Shown here in pieces: positions 31,953 through 41,675 of a DNA stretch of 64,000 bases (position 1 is the stretch's first letter; every line of letters starts with the position of its first letter). Origin of the DNA: Streptacidiphilus sp041262165 (lineage in GTDB: Bacteria > Actinomycetota > Actinomycetes > Streptomycetales > Streptomycetaceae); contig NZ_JBGCBY010000010.1 of assembly GCF_041262165.1 (NCBI RefSeq), forward strand, positions 198,241-262,240. The letters are read 5' to 3'. Made by a program: the position numbers and the translations under genes. The notes beneath the pieces were generated by a model that saw only the letters and a program-made list of their open reading frames with translations, ran no database searches and had not been told where the DNA came from.

Positions 31953-34367
31953 TCAGCCGTGCCAGCTCCAGTCCGCGACCTCGGGGAGGTCCGTGCCGTG
32001 CTCGCGAATCCAGCTGTGGTGCCTCAGGCGGGTGTCCTCCATCGCCTGGCGGACGGCGCCGGCCCGTACCGCCAGTCCGGGGACGCGGTCGATGACGTCC
32101 ATGACCAGGCGGTAGCGGTCGAGGTCGTTGCGCACGACCATGTCGAAGGGCGTGGTGGTGGTGCCCTCCTCCTTGTAGCCGCGGACGTGCAGGTGTGCGT
32201 GCCCGGTGCGGCGGTAGGCGAGGCGGTGGATCAGCCACGGGTAGCCGTGGTAGGCGAAGATCACCGGCTTGTCGGTGGTGAACAGCGCGTCGAAGTCCGC
32301 GTCGGCCATGCCGTGCGGGTGCTCGTCCCTGGGCAGCAGCCGGGCCAGATCCACGACGTTGACCACCCGTACCGCCAGGTCGGGCAGGTGGCGGCGGATC
32401 AGTTGCGCGGCGGCAAGGATCTCCATGGTGGGGACGTCTCCGGCGCAGGCGAGCACCACGTCGGGCTCGGCGGTGTCGCTCTCGGTGCCGGCCCAGTCCC
32501 AGATGCCCGCGCCACGGGCGCAGTGGGCCCGGGCCTGGTCGAGGGTCAGCCAGTCGAAGCAGGGCTGCTTTCCGGCGACGACGACGTTGACGTAGTCGCG
32601 GCTGCGCAGCACGTGGTCGGCGACAGCGAGGAGGGTGTTGGTGTCCGGGGGCAGGTAGACCCGGACGACCTCGGGGCTCTTGTTGAGGACGTGGTCGACG
32701 AAGCCCGGGTCCTGATGGGAGAAGCCGTTGTTGTCCTGCCGCCACACATGGGAGGTGAGCAGGTAGTTGAGCGAGGCGACCGGACGCCGCCAGGGCAGCC
32801 GACGCGAGGTGCGCAGCCACTTGATGTGCTGGTTGACCATGGAGTCGACGATGTGGACGAAGGCCTCGTAACAGGAGAACAGGCCGTGCCGTCCGGTCAG
32901 GAGGTAGCCCTCGAGCCAGCCCTGGCAGGTGTGTTCGGACAGGATCTCCATGACCCGGCCATGGCGGTCGAGGTGCTCGTCGACCTCCAGGGTCTCGGCC
33001 TGCCATGCCTTCCCGGTGGCCCGGTAGACGGACTGCAGCCGGTTGGAGGCGGTCTCGTCCGGGCCGACCAGGCGGAAGTCCCTGCGGGCGGCGGTGTTCT
33101 CGACGAGGGTGGCCAGGAGGTCGCCCAGGACGTGCGTGGGCTCGTGCAGGGTGGCCCCGGGCTTGTCGACCGGGACCGCGTAGTGCTCGAGGGGCGGGAT
33201 CGGCAGCTCGTGGACCAGCAGGCCGCCGTTGGCGTGCGCACTCGCCCCGAGCCTGCGCGGCCCGTCCGGTACGCAGGCCAGGACCTGCTCGCGCGGGCGG
33301 CCCTGGGCGTCGAAGAGCTCTGCGGGCCGGTAGGACCGGAGCCATGCCTCCAACTGGCGCAGGTGCTCGGGGTTCTCGCGCACCTCGGCCAGCGGGACCT
33401 GGTGGGCCCGCCAGGTGCCCTCCACCGGCAGCCCGTCGACCACGGCGGGTCCGGTCCAGCCCTTGGGGGTGCGCAGCAGGATCACCGGCCAGCGGGGGCG
33501 TTCGGTGACGCCTTCCTCGCGGGCTTCGCGCTGGATCCGGTCGATGCGCTCCAGGGCGGTGTCCATCGCGTGTGCCATCGCGCGGTGCACCTGGAGCGGA
33601 TCGTCACCACTGACATGGATCGGCTCGTGACCGAGTCCGCGCATCAGGGCGTCGAGTTCGTGCTCGGGGATGCGGGCCAGCACCGTCGGGTTGGCGATCT
33701 TGTAGCCGTTGAGGTGCAGGATCGGTAGGACCGCTCCGTCGTCGACCGGGTCGAGGAACTTGTTGGAGTGCCAGGAGGCCGCCAGCGGCCCGGTCTCGGC
33801 TTCGCCGTCACCGATCACACAGGCGACCAGGAGGCCCGGGTTGTCCAGGGCCGCACCGTAGGCATGGGCCAGGGAGTAGCCCAGTTCACCGCCCTCGTGG
33901 ATGGAACCGGGCGTCTCGGGGGCGACATGGCTGGGCACGCCGCCGGGGAAGGAGAACTGGCGGAACAGCCGGGCCATCCCCGGCGCGTCCCGGCTGACGT
34001 CCGGATAGGTCTCGCTGTAGGTGCCCTCCAACCAGGAGTTGGCCAGCACCGCCGGCCCCCCGTGTCCCGGACCCCAGACGCACAGGGCGTCCCGGCCACG
34101 GGCCCTGATCACCCGGTTGAGGTGCGTGTACACCAGGTTCAGCCCGGGCGAGGTGCCCCAGTGGCCGAGCAGCCTCGGCTTGACGTGTTCGGGGCGCAGC
34201 GGCTCGGCGAGCAGCGGGTTGGACATGAGGTAGATCTGACCGACCGCCAGGTAGTTCGCCGCGCGCCAGTGGGCGTCCAGCGCGCCTAGTTCCTGCTCGG
34301 TCAGATAGTCGTCCGGGCAGTCGTCAAGGAGGTGGTCGAGGTTCTCCTCCGGACGGATCTCGCTCAT
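31953..34367 (-). CDS. xfp: Phosphoketolase (xylulose-5-P/fructose-6-P)
   Basis: 804 aa, full family length. The N-terminal thiamine-diphosphate region shows LLGHWGTSPGLNLVYTHLNR, VWGPGHGGPAVLANSWLEGTYSE, PSHVAPETPGSIHEGGELGYSLAHA, CVIGDGEAETGPLAASWHSNKFL and HLNGYKIANPT. The second half has GLFSCYEAFVHIVDSM, RRPVASLNYLLTS and NNGFSHQDPGFVDH. It splits xylulose 5-phosphate (or fructose 6-phosphate) with phosphate into acetyl phosphate and a shorter sugar phosphate, giving substrate-level ATP through acetate kinase. GAGGAG-type ribosome-binding site before the ATG. It lies 66 bases beyond the Mg-ATPase gene on the same strand, so the two may be cotranscribed. Confidence 0.92.
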   Translation of the reverse strand: MSEIRPEENLDHLLDDCPDDYLTEQELGALDAHWRAANYLAVGQIYLMSNPLLAEPLRPEHVKPRLLGHWGTSPGLNLVYTHLNRVIRARGRDALCVWGPGHGGPAVLANSWLEGTYSETYPDVSRDAPGMARLFRQFSFPGGVPSHVAPETPGSIHEGGELGYSLAHAYGAALDNPGLLVACVIGDGEAETGPLAASWHSNKFLDPVDDGAVLPILHLNGYKIANPTVLARIPEHELDALMRGLGHEPIHVSGDDPLQVHRAMAHAMDTALERIDRIQREAREEGVTERPRWPVILLRTPKGWTGPAVVDGLPVEGTWRAHQVPLAEVRENPEHLRQLEAWLRSYRPAELFDAQGRPREQVLACVPDGPRRLGASAHANGGLLVHELPIPPLEHYAVPVDKPGATLHEPTHVLGDLLATLVENTAARRDFRLVGPDETASNRLQSVYRATGKAWQAETLEVDEHLDRHGRVMEILSEHTCQGWLEGYLLTGRHGLFSCYEAFVHIVDSMVNQHIKWLRTSRRLPWRRPVASLNYLLTSHVWRQDNNGFSHQDPGFVDHVLNKSPEVVRVYLPPDTNTLLAVADHVLRSRDYVNVVVAGKQPCFDWLTLDQARAHCARGAGIWDWAGTESDTAEPDVVLACAGDVPTMEILAAAQLIRRHLPDLAVRVVNVVDLARLLPRDEHPHGMADADFDALFTTDKPVIFAYHGYPWLIHRLAYRRTGHAHLHVRGYKEEGTTTTPFDMVVRNDLDRYRLVMDVIDRVPGLAVRAGAVRQAMEDTRLRHHSWIREHGTDLPEVADWSWHG

Positions 34368-34433
34368 GTCCTGCTCCTCGGGTCGTCGGTGTTCTCTACT
34401 GTGCGCTGCGGTCCGCCATCAGGTCATGGGCCC

Positions 34434-37106
34434 TCAGGGGGCGTGTCCCTGGGCCGAACGGCCCAGCCGGGCGGCGGTGCTGAAGCGCGCGGCACGGCGG
34501 CGCAGGTGGCGGCGGTCGGATGCGGACCGGGGCACGGAGACGGGGGCGGTGGGACGGGTGCGGTAGAAGAGCCGTTTGCCGATCTCGATGAGGACCAGGT
34601 AGGAGGCGACCATGCCGGCGAGTGCGCCGAAGAAGGCGGCCGGCAGCGGGTGGAAGCCGAACGCTTGGGCCAGCGGGGTGACCGGCAGCAACGCGCCGAC
34701 CAGGACCACGCCGAGCGCGGCCAGCGTCAGCGGCAGGCTGGGGTGACTGCGCCAGAACGGGACGCGGCGCGTGCGGATGGCGAAGATCACCAGGGTCTGG
34801 GTGGCGAGTGACTCCACGAACCACCCGGTGCGGAACTGCACGGGTCCCGAGTGGAAGACCCACAACATGACGCCGAAGGTCACGAAGTCGAACACCGAAC
34901 TGATCGGCCCGAAGCAGATCATGAATCGGCGGATGAAGGCGATGTCCCAGTGCGAGGGGCGCTTGAGCTGTGCCTCGTCGACATGGTCGGTGGGGATGGC
35001 CAGCTGGCTGGCGTCGTAAAGCAGGTTGTTGAGCAGGATCTGGGAGGGGAGCATCGGCAGGAAACTCAGGAACAGCGAGGCCCCGGCCGCGCTGAACATG
35101 TTGCCGAAGTTGCTGGACGTTCCCATCAGCACGTACTTGATGGTGTTGGCGAAGATCCGCCGCCCCTCCACGACGCCGTCCGCGAGCACGTCCAGGTCCT
35201 TCTGGAGCAGGATTACGTCGGCGGCGTCCTTGGCGACGTCGGTGCCTGAGTCCACGGAGATGCCCACGTCGGCGGCGTGCAGGGCCAGCGCGTCGTTGAC
35301 GCCGTCGCCGAGGAAGGCCACGTCGCCGCCGGTCTTTCGCTGGATCCGCACGATCCGGGCCTTGTGCTCCGGGCTGACCCGGGCGAAGACCGTGGTCCGG
35401 CCGATCGCTTCGGCGAGCCGGACGTCGTCCATGCCGTCGAGATCGTTGCCGGTCAGGGCTCCCGTGGTGACCAGGCCGAGGTCCTGGCAGACCTTGGCGG
35501 CGACCGCGGCGTTGTCGCCGGTGACGATCTTGACCGTGATGCCCAGGTCGGCCAGCCGGCGCAGCGCCGCCGCGGCGTCCGGCTTGGGCGGGTCCAGGAA
35601 GACCAGTAGCCCTTCCAGGCGCAGCTCCTTCTCGTCGGCGGCGGTGGGCTGCGCCAGTCCGGGGGCCGGGCGGGTGGCCACGGCGACGACCCGGTTGCCT
35701 GCGGCGAACTCGGCTGCCAGCGCCGCACGAGTGGCCTCGGGCACGTCCGCGCAGCGCTCCAGGACCGCCTCCGGAGCTCCTTTGGTGACCAGGGTCGTCG
35801 CACCCGACGCATCGCGGACAACGGCAGAGACCATGCGCCGCTCGTGGTCGAACGGCAGCACCCCGGTGCGCGTCCAGGCAGCCAGAGTCGCGAGCTCCGC
35901 CTGGGCGGCCGGGGCGTCCCACAGCGCCTGGTCCAACGGGTTGCCCCCGATCGCAGGGCCCTCGGCGCCGTCGGTCTCGGTGCACAGCAGGCCCCAGCGC
36001 AGCAGCGACTCCGTGGGCGCCCCGTCCGCCGGAAGGGCCCGTACGTAGTCGATGCGCCCCTGGGTCAGGGTTCCGGTCTTGTCGGTGAACAGCACGTCCA
36101 CGTCGCCGAGGTCCTCGATGCACACCAGGCGTTTGACCAACACCTTGCGTTGGGCCATCCGGCGGGATCCGGCGGCCAGGCTGGTGGAGACGACGGCGGG
36201 AAGCAGTTGCGGAGTGATTCCGACGGCGATCGCCAGGGAGAACAGCAAGGCGTCGATCAGCGGCCGGTGCAGGGCGACGTTGATGACGAAGATCGATGTC
36301 GTCAACGCCCCGGCGACGTACACCAGCAGCATGGAGAAGCGGCGCAGCCCGAGCTGGAACCCGGTCTCCAGTTGATGCGTGCTCAGCCCTGCTGCGATCT
36401 TCCCGAACTCGGTGGCCGCGCCGGTGGCCACCACCACGCCGCGACCGCTTCCCGCCTGCACGACGGTCCCCATCAGCGCGCAGCAGGACAGTTCGGCCAG
36501 GGCGGTACCGGCCGGCACTGCGGCCGTGTCCTTGGGAAGTGGCAGCGACTCGCCGGTGAGCACCGACTCGGCACACTCAAGACCGGCGACCCGCAGCAGC
36601 CGCACGTCTGCCGGAACGATGTCGCCCAGCCTCAGTTCGACCACGTCACCCGGTACCAGAGCGGTGACCTCCACCTCGGTCGCGCGCCCGTCGCGCAGGA
36701 CCACCGCCTGGTGGTGGATCTGGGCGTGCAGGGCCTCGGCGGCCTTCTCGGCCCGGTACTCGTTGACGAAGCCCAGGCCCACGGACAGTGCCACGATCAC
36801 ACCGATGATCACCGCGTCGGCGCGCTCCCCGACGAAGAAGGAGGCGGTGGCCGTGGCTACCAGCAGACCCAGCAGCGGGGAACGCACCTGGTGCCAGAGC
36901 ACCGGCAGCAGTCGGGCCCGGTGCGAGGAGACCGCGTTCGGCCCCCAGCGGGCGAGCCGCTCGCCCGCCTCCGACGCGGAGAGGCCGTCGGCGGTCACTC
37001 CCAGGCCGAGCAGTACGTCTTCTCCGGGCAGGCAGGCCGCCGCGGTGACGTCGGAGACATCGGAGACGTCGACCGGCCGGGTCGGCGCGGTGGTGCGTTG
37101 CTGCAC
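34434..37106 (-). CDS. mgtA: Magnesium-translocating P-type ATPase (MgtA/MgtB type)
   Basis: 890 aa P3B ATPase. The actuator motif VLTGESLPLPK, phosphorylation site FTDKTGTLTQG (Asp342), KGAPEAVLERC and hinge GDGVNDALALHAADVGISVDSGTDVAKDAADVILL are all present, with N-terminal and C-terminal groups of membrane helices. It imports Mg2+ at low external concentration. The C-terminal 40 residues are Arg-rich and extend beyond the last helix. A divergent kinase gene lies upstream; the 288-bp gap holds a strong 13-bp inverted repeat, and a translated or structured leader for Mg2+ sensing is possible but not recognisable. Confidence 0.9.
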   Translation of the reverse strand: MQQRTTAPTRPVDVSDVSDVTAAACLPGEDVLLGLGVTADGLSASEAGERLARWGPNAVSSHRARLLPVLWHQVRSPLLGLLVATATASFFVGERADAVIIGVIVALSVGLGFVNEYRAEKAAEALHAQIHHQAVVLRDGRATEVEVTALVPGDVVELRLGDIVPADVRLLRVAGLECAESVLTGESLPLPKDTAAVPAGTALAELSCCALMGTVVQAGSGRGVVVATGAATEFGKIAAGLSTHQLETGFQLGLRRFSMLLVYVAGALTTSIFVINVALHRPLIDALLFSLAIAVGITPQLLPAVVSTSLAAGSRRMAQRKVLVKRLVCIEDLGDVDVLFTDKTGTLTQGRIDYVRALPADGAPTESLLRWGLLCTETDGAEGPAIGGNPLDQALWDAPAAQAELATLAAWTRTGVLPFDHERRMVSAVVRDASGATTLVTKGAPEAVLERCADVPEATRAALAAEFAAGNRVVAVATRPAPGLAQPTAADEKELRLEGLLVFLDPPKPDAAAALRRLADLGITVKIVTGDNAAVAAKVCQDLGLVTTGALTGNDLDGMDDVRLAEAIGRTTVFARVSPEHKARIVRIQRKTGGDVAFLGDGVNDALALHAADVGISVDSGTDVAKDAADVILLQKDLDVLADGVVEGRRIFANTIKYVLMGTSSNFGNMFSAAGASLFLSFLPMLPSQILLNNLLYDASQLAIPTDHVDEAQLKRPSHWDIAFIRRFMICFGPISSVFDFVTFGVMLWVFHSGPVQFRTGWFVESLATQTLVIFAIRTRRVPFWRSHPSLPLTLAALGVVLVGALLPVTPLAQAFGFHPLPAAFFGALAGMVASYLVLIEIGKRLFYRTRPTAPVSVPRSASDRRHLRRRAARFSTAARLGRSAQGHAP

Positions 37107-37279
37107 GGGGGGTCAGCCTCCTCGGCGGGGTCGGTCACTCCGGCCCGTCGCTATACGGGGGGCAGGGGCTCCGGCGCGGTGCCGGTGGGCGCCCTGCCCA
37201 CAGTGGCGGCGCAGGCCTTCGGTGAGCAGCGGCCGGAGGTCCCTGCTTCGGGGCCGGTCGGCCCCGGCCGGAGGGGGGC

Positions 37280-37327
37280 GCTTGTCCGGGGCGGCGGGCC
37301 GACCGGTACCGGGGGCCCCGGACAAGC
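37280..37327. promoter_or_regulatory. Perfect 13-bp inverted repeat between mgtA and the kinase gene
   Basis: GCTTGTCCGGGGC (37280-37292) and GCCCCGGACAAGC (37315-37327), 22-nt spacer, 68 bases before the kinase start. It could be an operator or a cis-acting hairpin in a divergent promoter. Confidence 0.5.
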
Positions 37328-37394
37328 GGCCATACTGAGGTGCTGACCCCGGTGTCGGCGGCGATGGCCAGCCAACGGTCCTACGGAGGCGTAT

Positions 37395-39110
37395 GTGACC
37401 GGCGAGGCGGAGGCGAAGCGGCCCGAACCGAGGGTCGACCGACTGCTCGACGAACTCCAGGACCGTCTTGACCTGGTCCGCGATGCCCGGGACCGGGTCC
37501 ACAGCCTGTTGGAGGCGGTCCTCGCGGTTGGTCGGGAGCTGGAGCTCGACCAGGCGCTGCAGCACATCGTGAACTCCGCCGTGGTCCTGGTCGACGCCAG
37601 GTACGGCGCGCTGGGCGTGATCGGCGAGAGTCAGCGGCTGTCGCAGTTCATCACGACGGGTCTGGACGACGGCCAGGTGGAGGGCATCGGCCCGCTGCCG
37701 CAGGGGCACGGCATCCTGGGCGAGCTGATCCGGCACCCCTGGCCGCTCCGGCTTCCGGAGCTTTCGGATCATCCCGCCTCGTACGGCTTTCCGGCGGACC
37801 ATCCGCCCATGCACTCCTTCCTCGGAGTGCCCATCCGGGTCCGCGGCGAGGTCTTCGGCAACCTCTACCTGACCGAGAAGCGCGGCGGCGGGGAGTTCGA
37901 CGGCGAAGACGAGTCGATGCTGTCCACGCTCGCCGTCGCGGCCGGGGTCGCCATCGACAATGCCCGGCTGTACCGCGCTGCCCGGCAACGGGAGCGCTGG
38001 CTGGCCGCGAGTGGCGAGGTCACCAACGCCCTGCTCTCGGGCAGCCCGCGGGCCGAGGTGCTGCACCTGGTGGTCGACCGGGCCCGGGAGATCGCCGAGG
38101 CGGACCTGGCCGTGATCGCGCTGCCGGTCGGTCAGGCCGGGGAGCTGGTGGTGGAGCTGGCCGTCGGCGACGGCGCCGAGGCGCACCAGGGTCTGCTCCT
38201 GCCGGAGCAGGGCTCCTTCGTCGGGGCCGCGCTCCGCTCCCAGGACGCCATCATCAGCGCGGACGTCAACAAGGACCCGAGGATCACGTCGGGACCGCCG
38301 CGTTGGGAGGGTCTCGGACCCGCCGTCGCGGTACGGATGGGCACCGCCGAGGGAGGAGTCCGCGGGGTGCTCATGCTCGCTCGCGCGGCCGGCAGCGCCG
38401 AGTTCACCCCACAGGACTCCGGGCCGCTCCTGGGCTTCTCCGGTCAGGCGACGCTGGCCCTGGAACTGGCCGAGCGGCGCCGGGACGCGGAACAGATCGC
38501 TCTGCTCGAAGACCGGGACCGGATCGCCCGGGACCTGCACGACCTGGCGATCCAGCGGCTGTTCGCGACCGGGATGACCCTGCAGAGCGCGGAACGCTTC
38601 ATCGAGCATCCCGAGGCCACCGAGCGAGTACAACGGGCCGTTGACGACCTCGACGCCACCGTGAAGATCATACGGTCGACCATCTTCGGACTGCGGGCGC
38701 GAGGTGCCGGACCGAGCGGCCACGGCCTACGGGCCCGCGTGGTCGAAGCGGTAGAACGCGCGGTCCCGGGTCTCGGGTTCACTCCTGGACTGCGCATGGA
38801 GGGCCTCCTCGACACCGAGGTGCCGAGCGAGTCCGCCGAGCACCTGCTCGCGGTCCTCACCGAGGCCCTGAGCAACATCGTCCGGCACGCGGGCGCACAC
38901 GCCGGGGAGGTCAACGTGTCCGCGTCCGGCACCGACCTGCTGCTCACCGTGGTGGACGACGGCGTGGGCATCCCGGACGCTGCGCCGCGCAGCGGCCTGG
39001 CGAACCTCGCGGAGCGCGCGGAGCGATGCGGCGGGGCCTTCGGCATCGAGGCCGGGGCCTCGGGCGGCACCCGGCTGCTCTGGCGGGTGCCGCTGGTCAG
39101 GGACCGGTGA
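37395..39110 (+). CDS. GAF-domain sensor histidine kinase, DevS/DosT-like
   Basis: 571 aa. Two GAF domains: residues about 40-200 (RELELDQALQHIVNSAVVLVDARYGALGV to LAVAAGVAIDNARLYRAA) and about 215-370. Then comes a HisKA_3 region, DRIARDLHDLAIQRLFATGMTLQ with phosphoacceptor His382, and a HATPase with LTEALSNIVRHAGA and DDGVGIPDAAPRSGLANLAERAE. In mycobacterial DevS/DosT the first GAF binds heme and senses O2, NO or CO; SHPASYGFPADHPPMHSFLGVPI is the region resembling the heme pocket. GTG start at 37395 follows GGAGG by 5 bases. A response regulator is encoded convergently just beyond the palindromic element. Confidence 0.87.
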   Translation: MTGEAEAKRPEPRVDRLLDELQDRLDLVRDARDRVHSLLEAVLAVGRELELDQALQHIVNSAVVLVDARYGALGVIGESQRLSQFITTGLDDGQVEGIGPLPQGHGILGELIRHPWPLRLPELSDHPASYGFPADHPPMHSFLGVPIRVRGEVFGNLYLTEKRGGGEFDGEDESMLSTLAVAAGVAIDNARLYRAARQRERWLAASGEVTNALLSGSPRAEVLHLVVDRAREIAEADLAVIALPVGQAGELVVELAVGDGAEAHQGLLLPEQGSFVGAALRSQDAIISADVNKDPRITSGPPRWEGLGPAVAVRMGTAEGGVRGVLMLARAAGSAEFTPQDSGPLLGFSGQATLALELAERRRDAEQIALLEDRDRIARDLHDLAIQRLFATGMTLQSAERFIEHPEATERVQRAVDDLDATVKIIRSTIFGLRARGAGPSGHGLRARVVEAVERAVPGLGFTPGLRMEGLLDTEVPSESAEHLLAVLTEALSNIVRHAGAHAGEVNVSASGTDLLLTVVDDGVGIPDAAPRSGLANLAERAERCGGAFGIEAGASGGTRLLWRVPLVRDR

Positions 39111-39124
39111 CGCCGCGCCGCCTT

Positions 39125-39250
39125 ACGGCCTGGGGCCCCAGTGACTCCGCTACAAGGGCGTCCCGGCGCCCTGCCCTCGAAGGCGGCGGAGCCGCGCAGT
39201 GTCACTGCGACGGCGTGCGCTGACCTGAGCCCTGTCGCTCCCCAGGCCGT
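39125..39250. repeat. Dispersed palindromic element, copy D, deleted left arm (126 bp)
   Basis: Only 11 bp of the outer arm (ACGGCCTGGGG, 39125-39135) survive on the left, joined directly to the core segment CTCCGCTACAAGGGCG. The right arm is complete to 39250 and touches the stop codon of the response regulator. The layout and orientation match copy A. It lies between convergent genes. Confidence 0.8.
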
Positions 39251-39957
39251 TAGCGCCGGGAGCCCGGCAGTGAGGGACCGTTGCCCTCCCTGACCTGGCC
39301 GACCAGCATGGCCGCCTGGATACGGCGCTCGACTCCGAGTTTCGCCAGGATGCGGGAGATGTGGTTCTTGACGGTCTTCTCCGCCAGATAGAGCTCCTGG
39401 CCGATCTGGCGGTTGGTCATACCGTCGCCAATCAGGGTCAGGATGGCCAGTTCCCGCTCGGTGAGCTGAGCCAGGCTCGGATCGGTCCGCGCCTGCGGCT
39501 CCTGCTGTCGCCGCAGGCTGTCCATCAGCCGTCCGGTGGTGGCCGGGTCGAGCATCGACTGGCCCGAGGCGACCGTACGCACGGCAGCGACCAGGTCGGA
39601 GCCCTTGATCTGCTTCAGCACGTACCCGGCGGCGCCCGCCATGATCGAGTCGAGCAGCGCGTCGTCGTCGTCGAAAGAGGTGAGCATCAGGCAGGCGAGA
39701 TCGGGCATCCGCGACCGCAGTTCCCTGCACACGGTGACCCCGTCGCCGTCGGGCAGGCGCATGTCCAGCACCGCGACCTGCGGCCGCAGAGCGGGGATCC
39801 GGGCCAGGGCCTGGGCGCAGGTCCCGGCCTCGCCCACGACCGTGATCCCGTCCTCCGACTCCAGCAGATCCCGTACCCCGCGCCGGACCACCTCGTGGTC
39901 GTCCAGCAGGAACACCTGGATCGTCGGGGAGTCGACGGAAGGAAGGGCCGTGTTCAT
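39250..39957 (-). CDS. NarL/FixJ-family response regulator, DevR/DosR-like
   Basis: 235 aa. Receiver domain with FLLDDHEVVRRG, phosphoacceptor Asp65 in AVLDMRLPDGDG, LTSFDDDDALLDSIMAGAAGYVLKQIKG, and a LuxR-type HTH, LTERELAILTLIGDGMTNRQIGQELYLAEKTVKNHISRILAKLGVERR. The DDDDAL and KQIKG wording is characteristic of DosR/DevR. ATG at 39957 has GAGG six bases upstream. It is convergent with the DevS-like kinase, an arrangement unlike the usual devRS operon, but they are probably cognate. It likely controls a hypoxia response. Confidence 0.87.
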   Translation of the reverse strand: MNTALPSVDSPTIQVFLLDDHEVVRRGVRDLLESEDGITVVGEAGTCAQALARIPALRPQVAVLDMRLPDGDGVTVCRELRSRMPDLACLMLTSFDDDDALLDSIMAGAAGYVLKQIKGSDLVAAVRTVASGQSMLDPATTGRLMDSLRRQQEPQARTDPSLAQLTERELAILTLIGDGMTNRQIGQELYLAEKTVKNHISRILAKLGVERRIQAAMLVGQVREGNGPSLPGSRR

Positions 39958-40119
39958 GGGAATCCTCGAAGGACCGGGTGGAAGGGGCTGGGCGGAGCAG
40001 GTGACCCGGTAGTCACAGCATCCCCCGGCCACCGCCTCCCGCACAGGGCCGACCGGCCCTTTCTACCGGCCCCACCAGCGGCGTCGGAGATCCACTGCCC
40101 CGCACCGGTCGGACCGGGC

Positions 40120-40716
40120 TCAGGTGGCGTCCGCGCGGACCTGCGCGGGCCAGGAGTCCATGCGATCGCGTGCCACCTTCGCCCGCAGGATGCTCGCGAC
40201 CGACGACACACCGGTCGGGTCGGCGTCCGCCGGTGCGGGCTCCGGGTCCGACGGCGTCGCCAGTACCGGTGCCAACTCGGCGATGAGGGCGCTGGCGGTC
40301 CGGGTGTCGTGCACATCCGTCGCTGCGGACATGAGGAGCGCCGCCGTCTCCGGGTCGCACTCCGGAGGGATGACCAGCAGGTCCCACCGGCCCACGGTGT
40401 AGGAGAGCAGGCACAGGTCGTGCGGGTCCTGCTCGGCGTCGAACCAGCCCAGGTGCACCGTGTGCGGGCCTGCCGGGATTCTCGGGGGAATGACCGGCCA
40501 CATGCCCGGGTGCACCGTGACCCGGGTGATCCGGCCCCACACCTGATCCAGCTCGGCCACCAGCAGCGGCAGTTCAGCGGCCAGGTCGCGTGACCGCGGC
40601 CACCAGGCCCCGTCCAGCCGTCCGCGAATCCCGCCGGCGGGTTTGAGGGACATCCGCGCCGACGGCTCGGGTACCAGTCTCAGGACGTTCTTCGGTCGGA
40701 CATTGGTGGTGGTCAC
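40120..40716 (-). CDS. DUF5994 family protein
   Basis: 198 aa cytoplasmic protein of unknown function. Conserved features are the opening RMSLKPAGGIRGRLDGAWWPRSRDLAAELP, VTVHPGMWP, VHLGWFDAEQDPHDLCLLSY and RWDLLVIPP. The C-terminal 60 residues are variable and Pro/Ala-rich. These proteins are common in Streptomyces near stress genes, consistent with its place beside the DevR-like regulator. Start is GTG at 40716, without an obvious ribosome-binding site. Confidence 0.7.
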   Translation of the reverse strand: MTTTNVRPKNVLRLVPEPSARMSLKPAGGIRGRLDGAWWPRSRDLAAELPLLVAELDQVWGRITRVTVHPGMWPVIPPRIPAGPHTVHLGWFDAEQDPHDLCLLSYTVGRWDLLVIPPECDPETAALLMSAATDVHDTRTASALIAELAPVLATPSDPEPAPADADPTGVSSVASILRAKVARDRMDSWPAQVRADAT

Positions 40717-40889
40717 GGCGCGAACCTGTCCCCGGGCCGACGGTCACCCGGCGTTGTCGCTCGCCGGAGACGATGCCGCCAAGCTGGCGGCATGCGAAAT
40801 GCCCTCGGTGGCTCAACCGTACTCCGGATCACACCCGATCAGTGACCGGCGAGCCCGCCCGCCCGGAGCGCGCGCAGCAGTCCGCGCCG

Positions 40890-41549
40890 TCAGCCGGCCT
40901 CGGGCCGCTGCGTGTGCGGGTTGTGGGTCAGTCCTCCAGGTCTGGACGCCGTTCGTTCGCCGACTGCCAGCACCAGCGCGCGCAGAACGACCGAGCCGCC
41001 TTGCTGGTGGACCTGCCCGATCTCCCGCCACCCCCAGGAGTCGAAGGCCGCCCGGAGTGCACGATCGTCCCGGGGGACCTGGGCGGCGCCGAGCGATGCC
41101 TGGTTGTCGGCGAGCAGCCGCTCCTGGAGACGACCCGCGACGCCGTGCTGCCGCGCGTAGGGGTGGACCGCGAGAGCGGCGATCGCGAAGACATGCCCGG
41201 ACGCGGTGAGCTGCTCGACGTCCTGCGGCAGCCCGCCGGCGAACCCCTGCCACCAGGTGCCGTCGCGATCCACGGGAAACCCGAAGACGAAGCCCGTCAG
41301 CGTCGCCGTCTCCGCGACGAGCATGTCGAACCCCGGCCGCCGGGCGGCGTCCACCAGGACTCCCAGGAAGTCCTCGCGGCTGCGGAACTCCTCGCCCGCC
41401 TCCGCTCGGGAGGATTCAACGTAGAGGTCCGCGAGGTCCTCGCGCTGGTCCTCGGCCTGCCAGCGGTTGAGCCGGCGCAGGATGGTTTCCCGCACGGGCC
41501 GTTCATGGTTCTGCGGTCTCGGCGACCGCTCGGACTCGGACCCGGCCAT
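40890..41549 (-). CDS. GNAT-like N-acetyltransferase
   Basis: 219 aa. GNAT hallmarks: TLTGFVFGFPVDRDG, HVFAIAALAVHPYARQHGVAGRLQERLLAD (acetyl-CoA-binding A motif) and AAFDSWGWREIGQ. Substrate unknown. ATG at 41549 is preferred; a longer in-frame start at 41597 has no better signal. It lies downstream of the carbamate kinase gene on the same strand with a 126-bp gap, so it may be read through from the arc operon. Confidence 0.7.
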   Translation of the reverse strand: MAGSESERSPRPQNHERPVRETILRRLNRWQAEDQREDLADLYVESSRAEAGEEFRSREDFLGVLVDAARRPGFDMLVAETATLTGFVFGFPVDRDGTWWQGFAGGLPQDVEQLTASGHVFAIAALAVHPYARQHGVAGRLQERLLADNQASLGAAQVPRDDRALRAAFDSWGWREIGQVHQQGGSVVLRALVLAVGERTASRPGGLTHNPHTQRPEAG

Positions 41550-41675
41550 CAGGCCACACTCCCCTTCACAGCGGGCAGTTGTGCCGCACAGCAGCACCGC
41601 GTCGGGGTCCGGGACGTCAATGCAAGCATAGACCGACCGGCAATGGTCCCGACGCTGTCGGATCGTCCGATCGCG

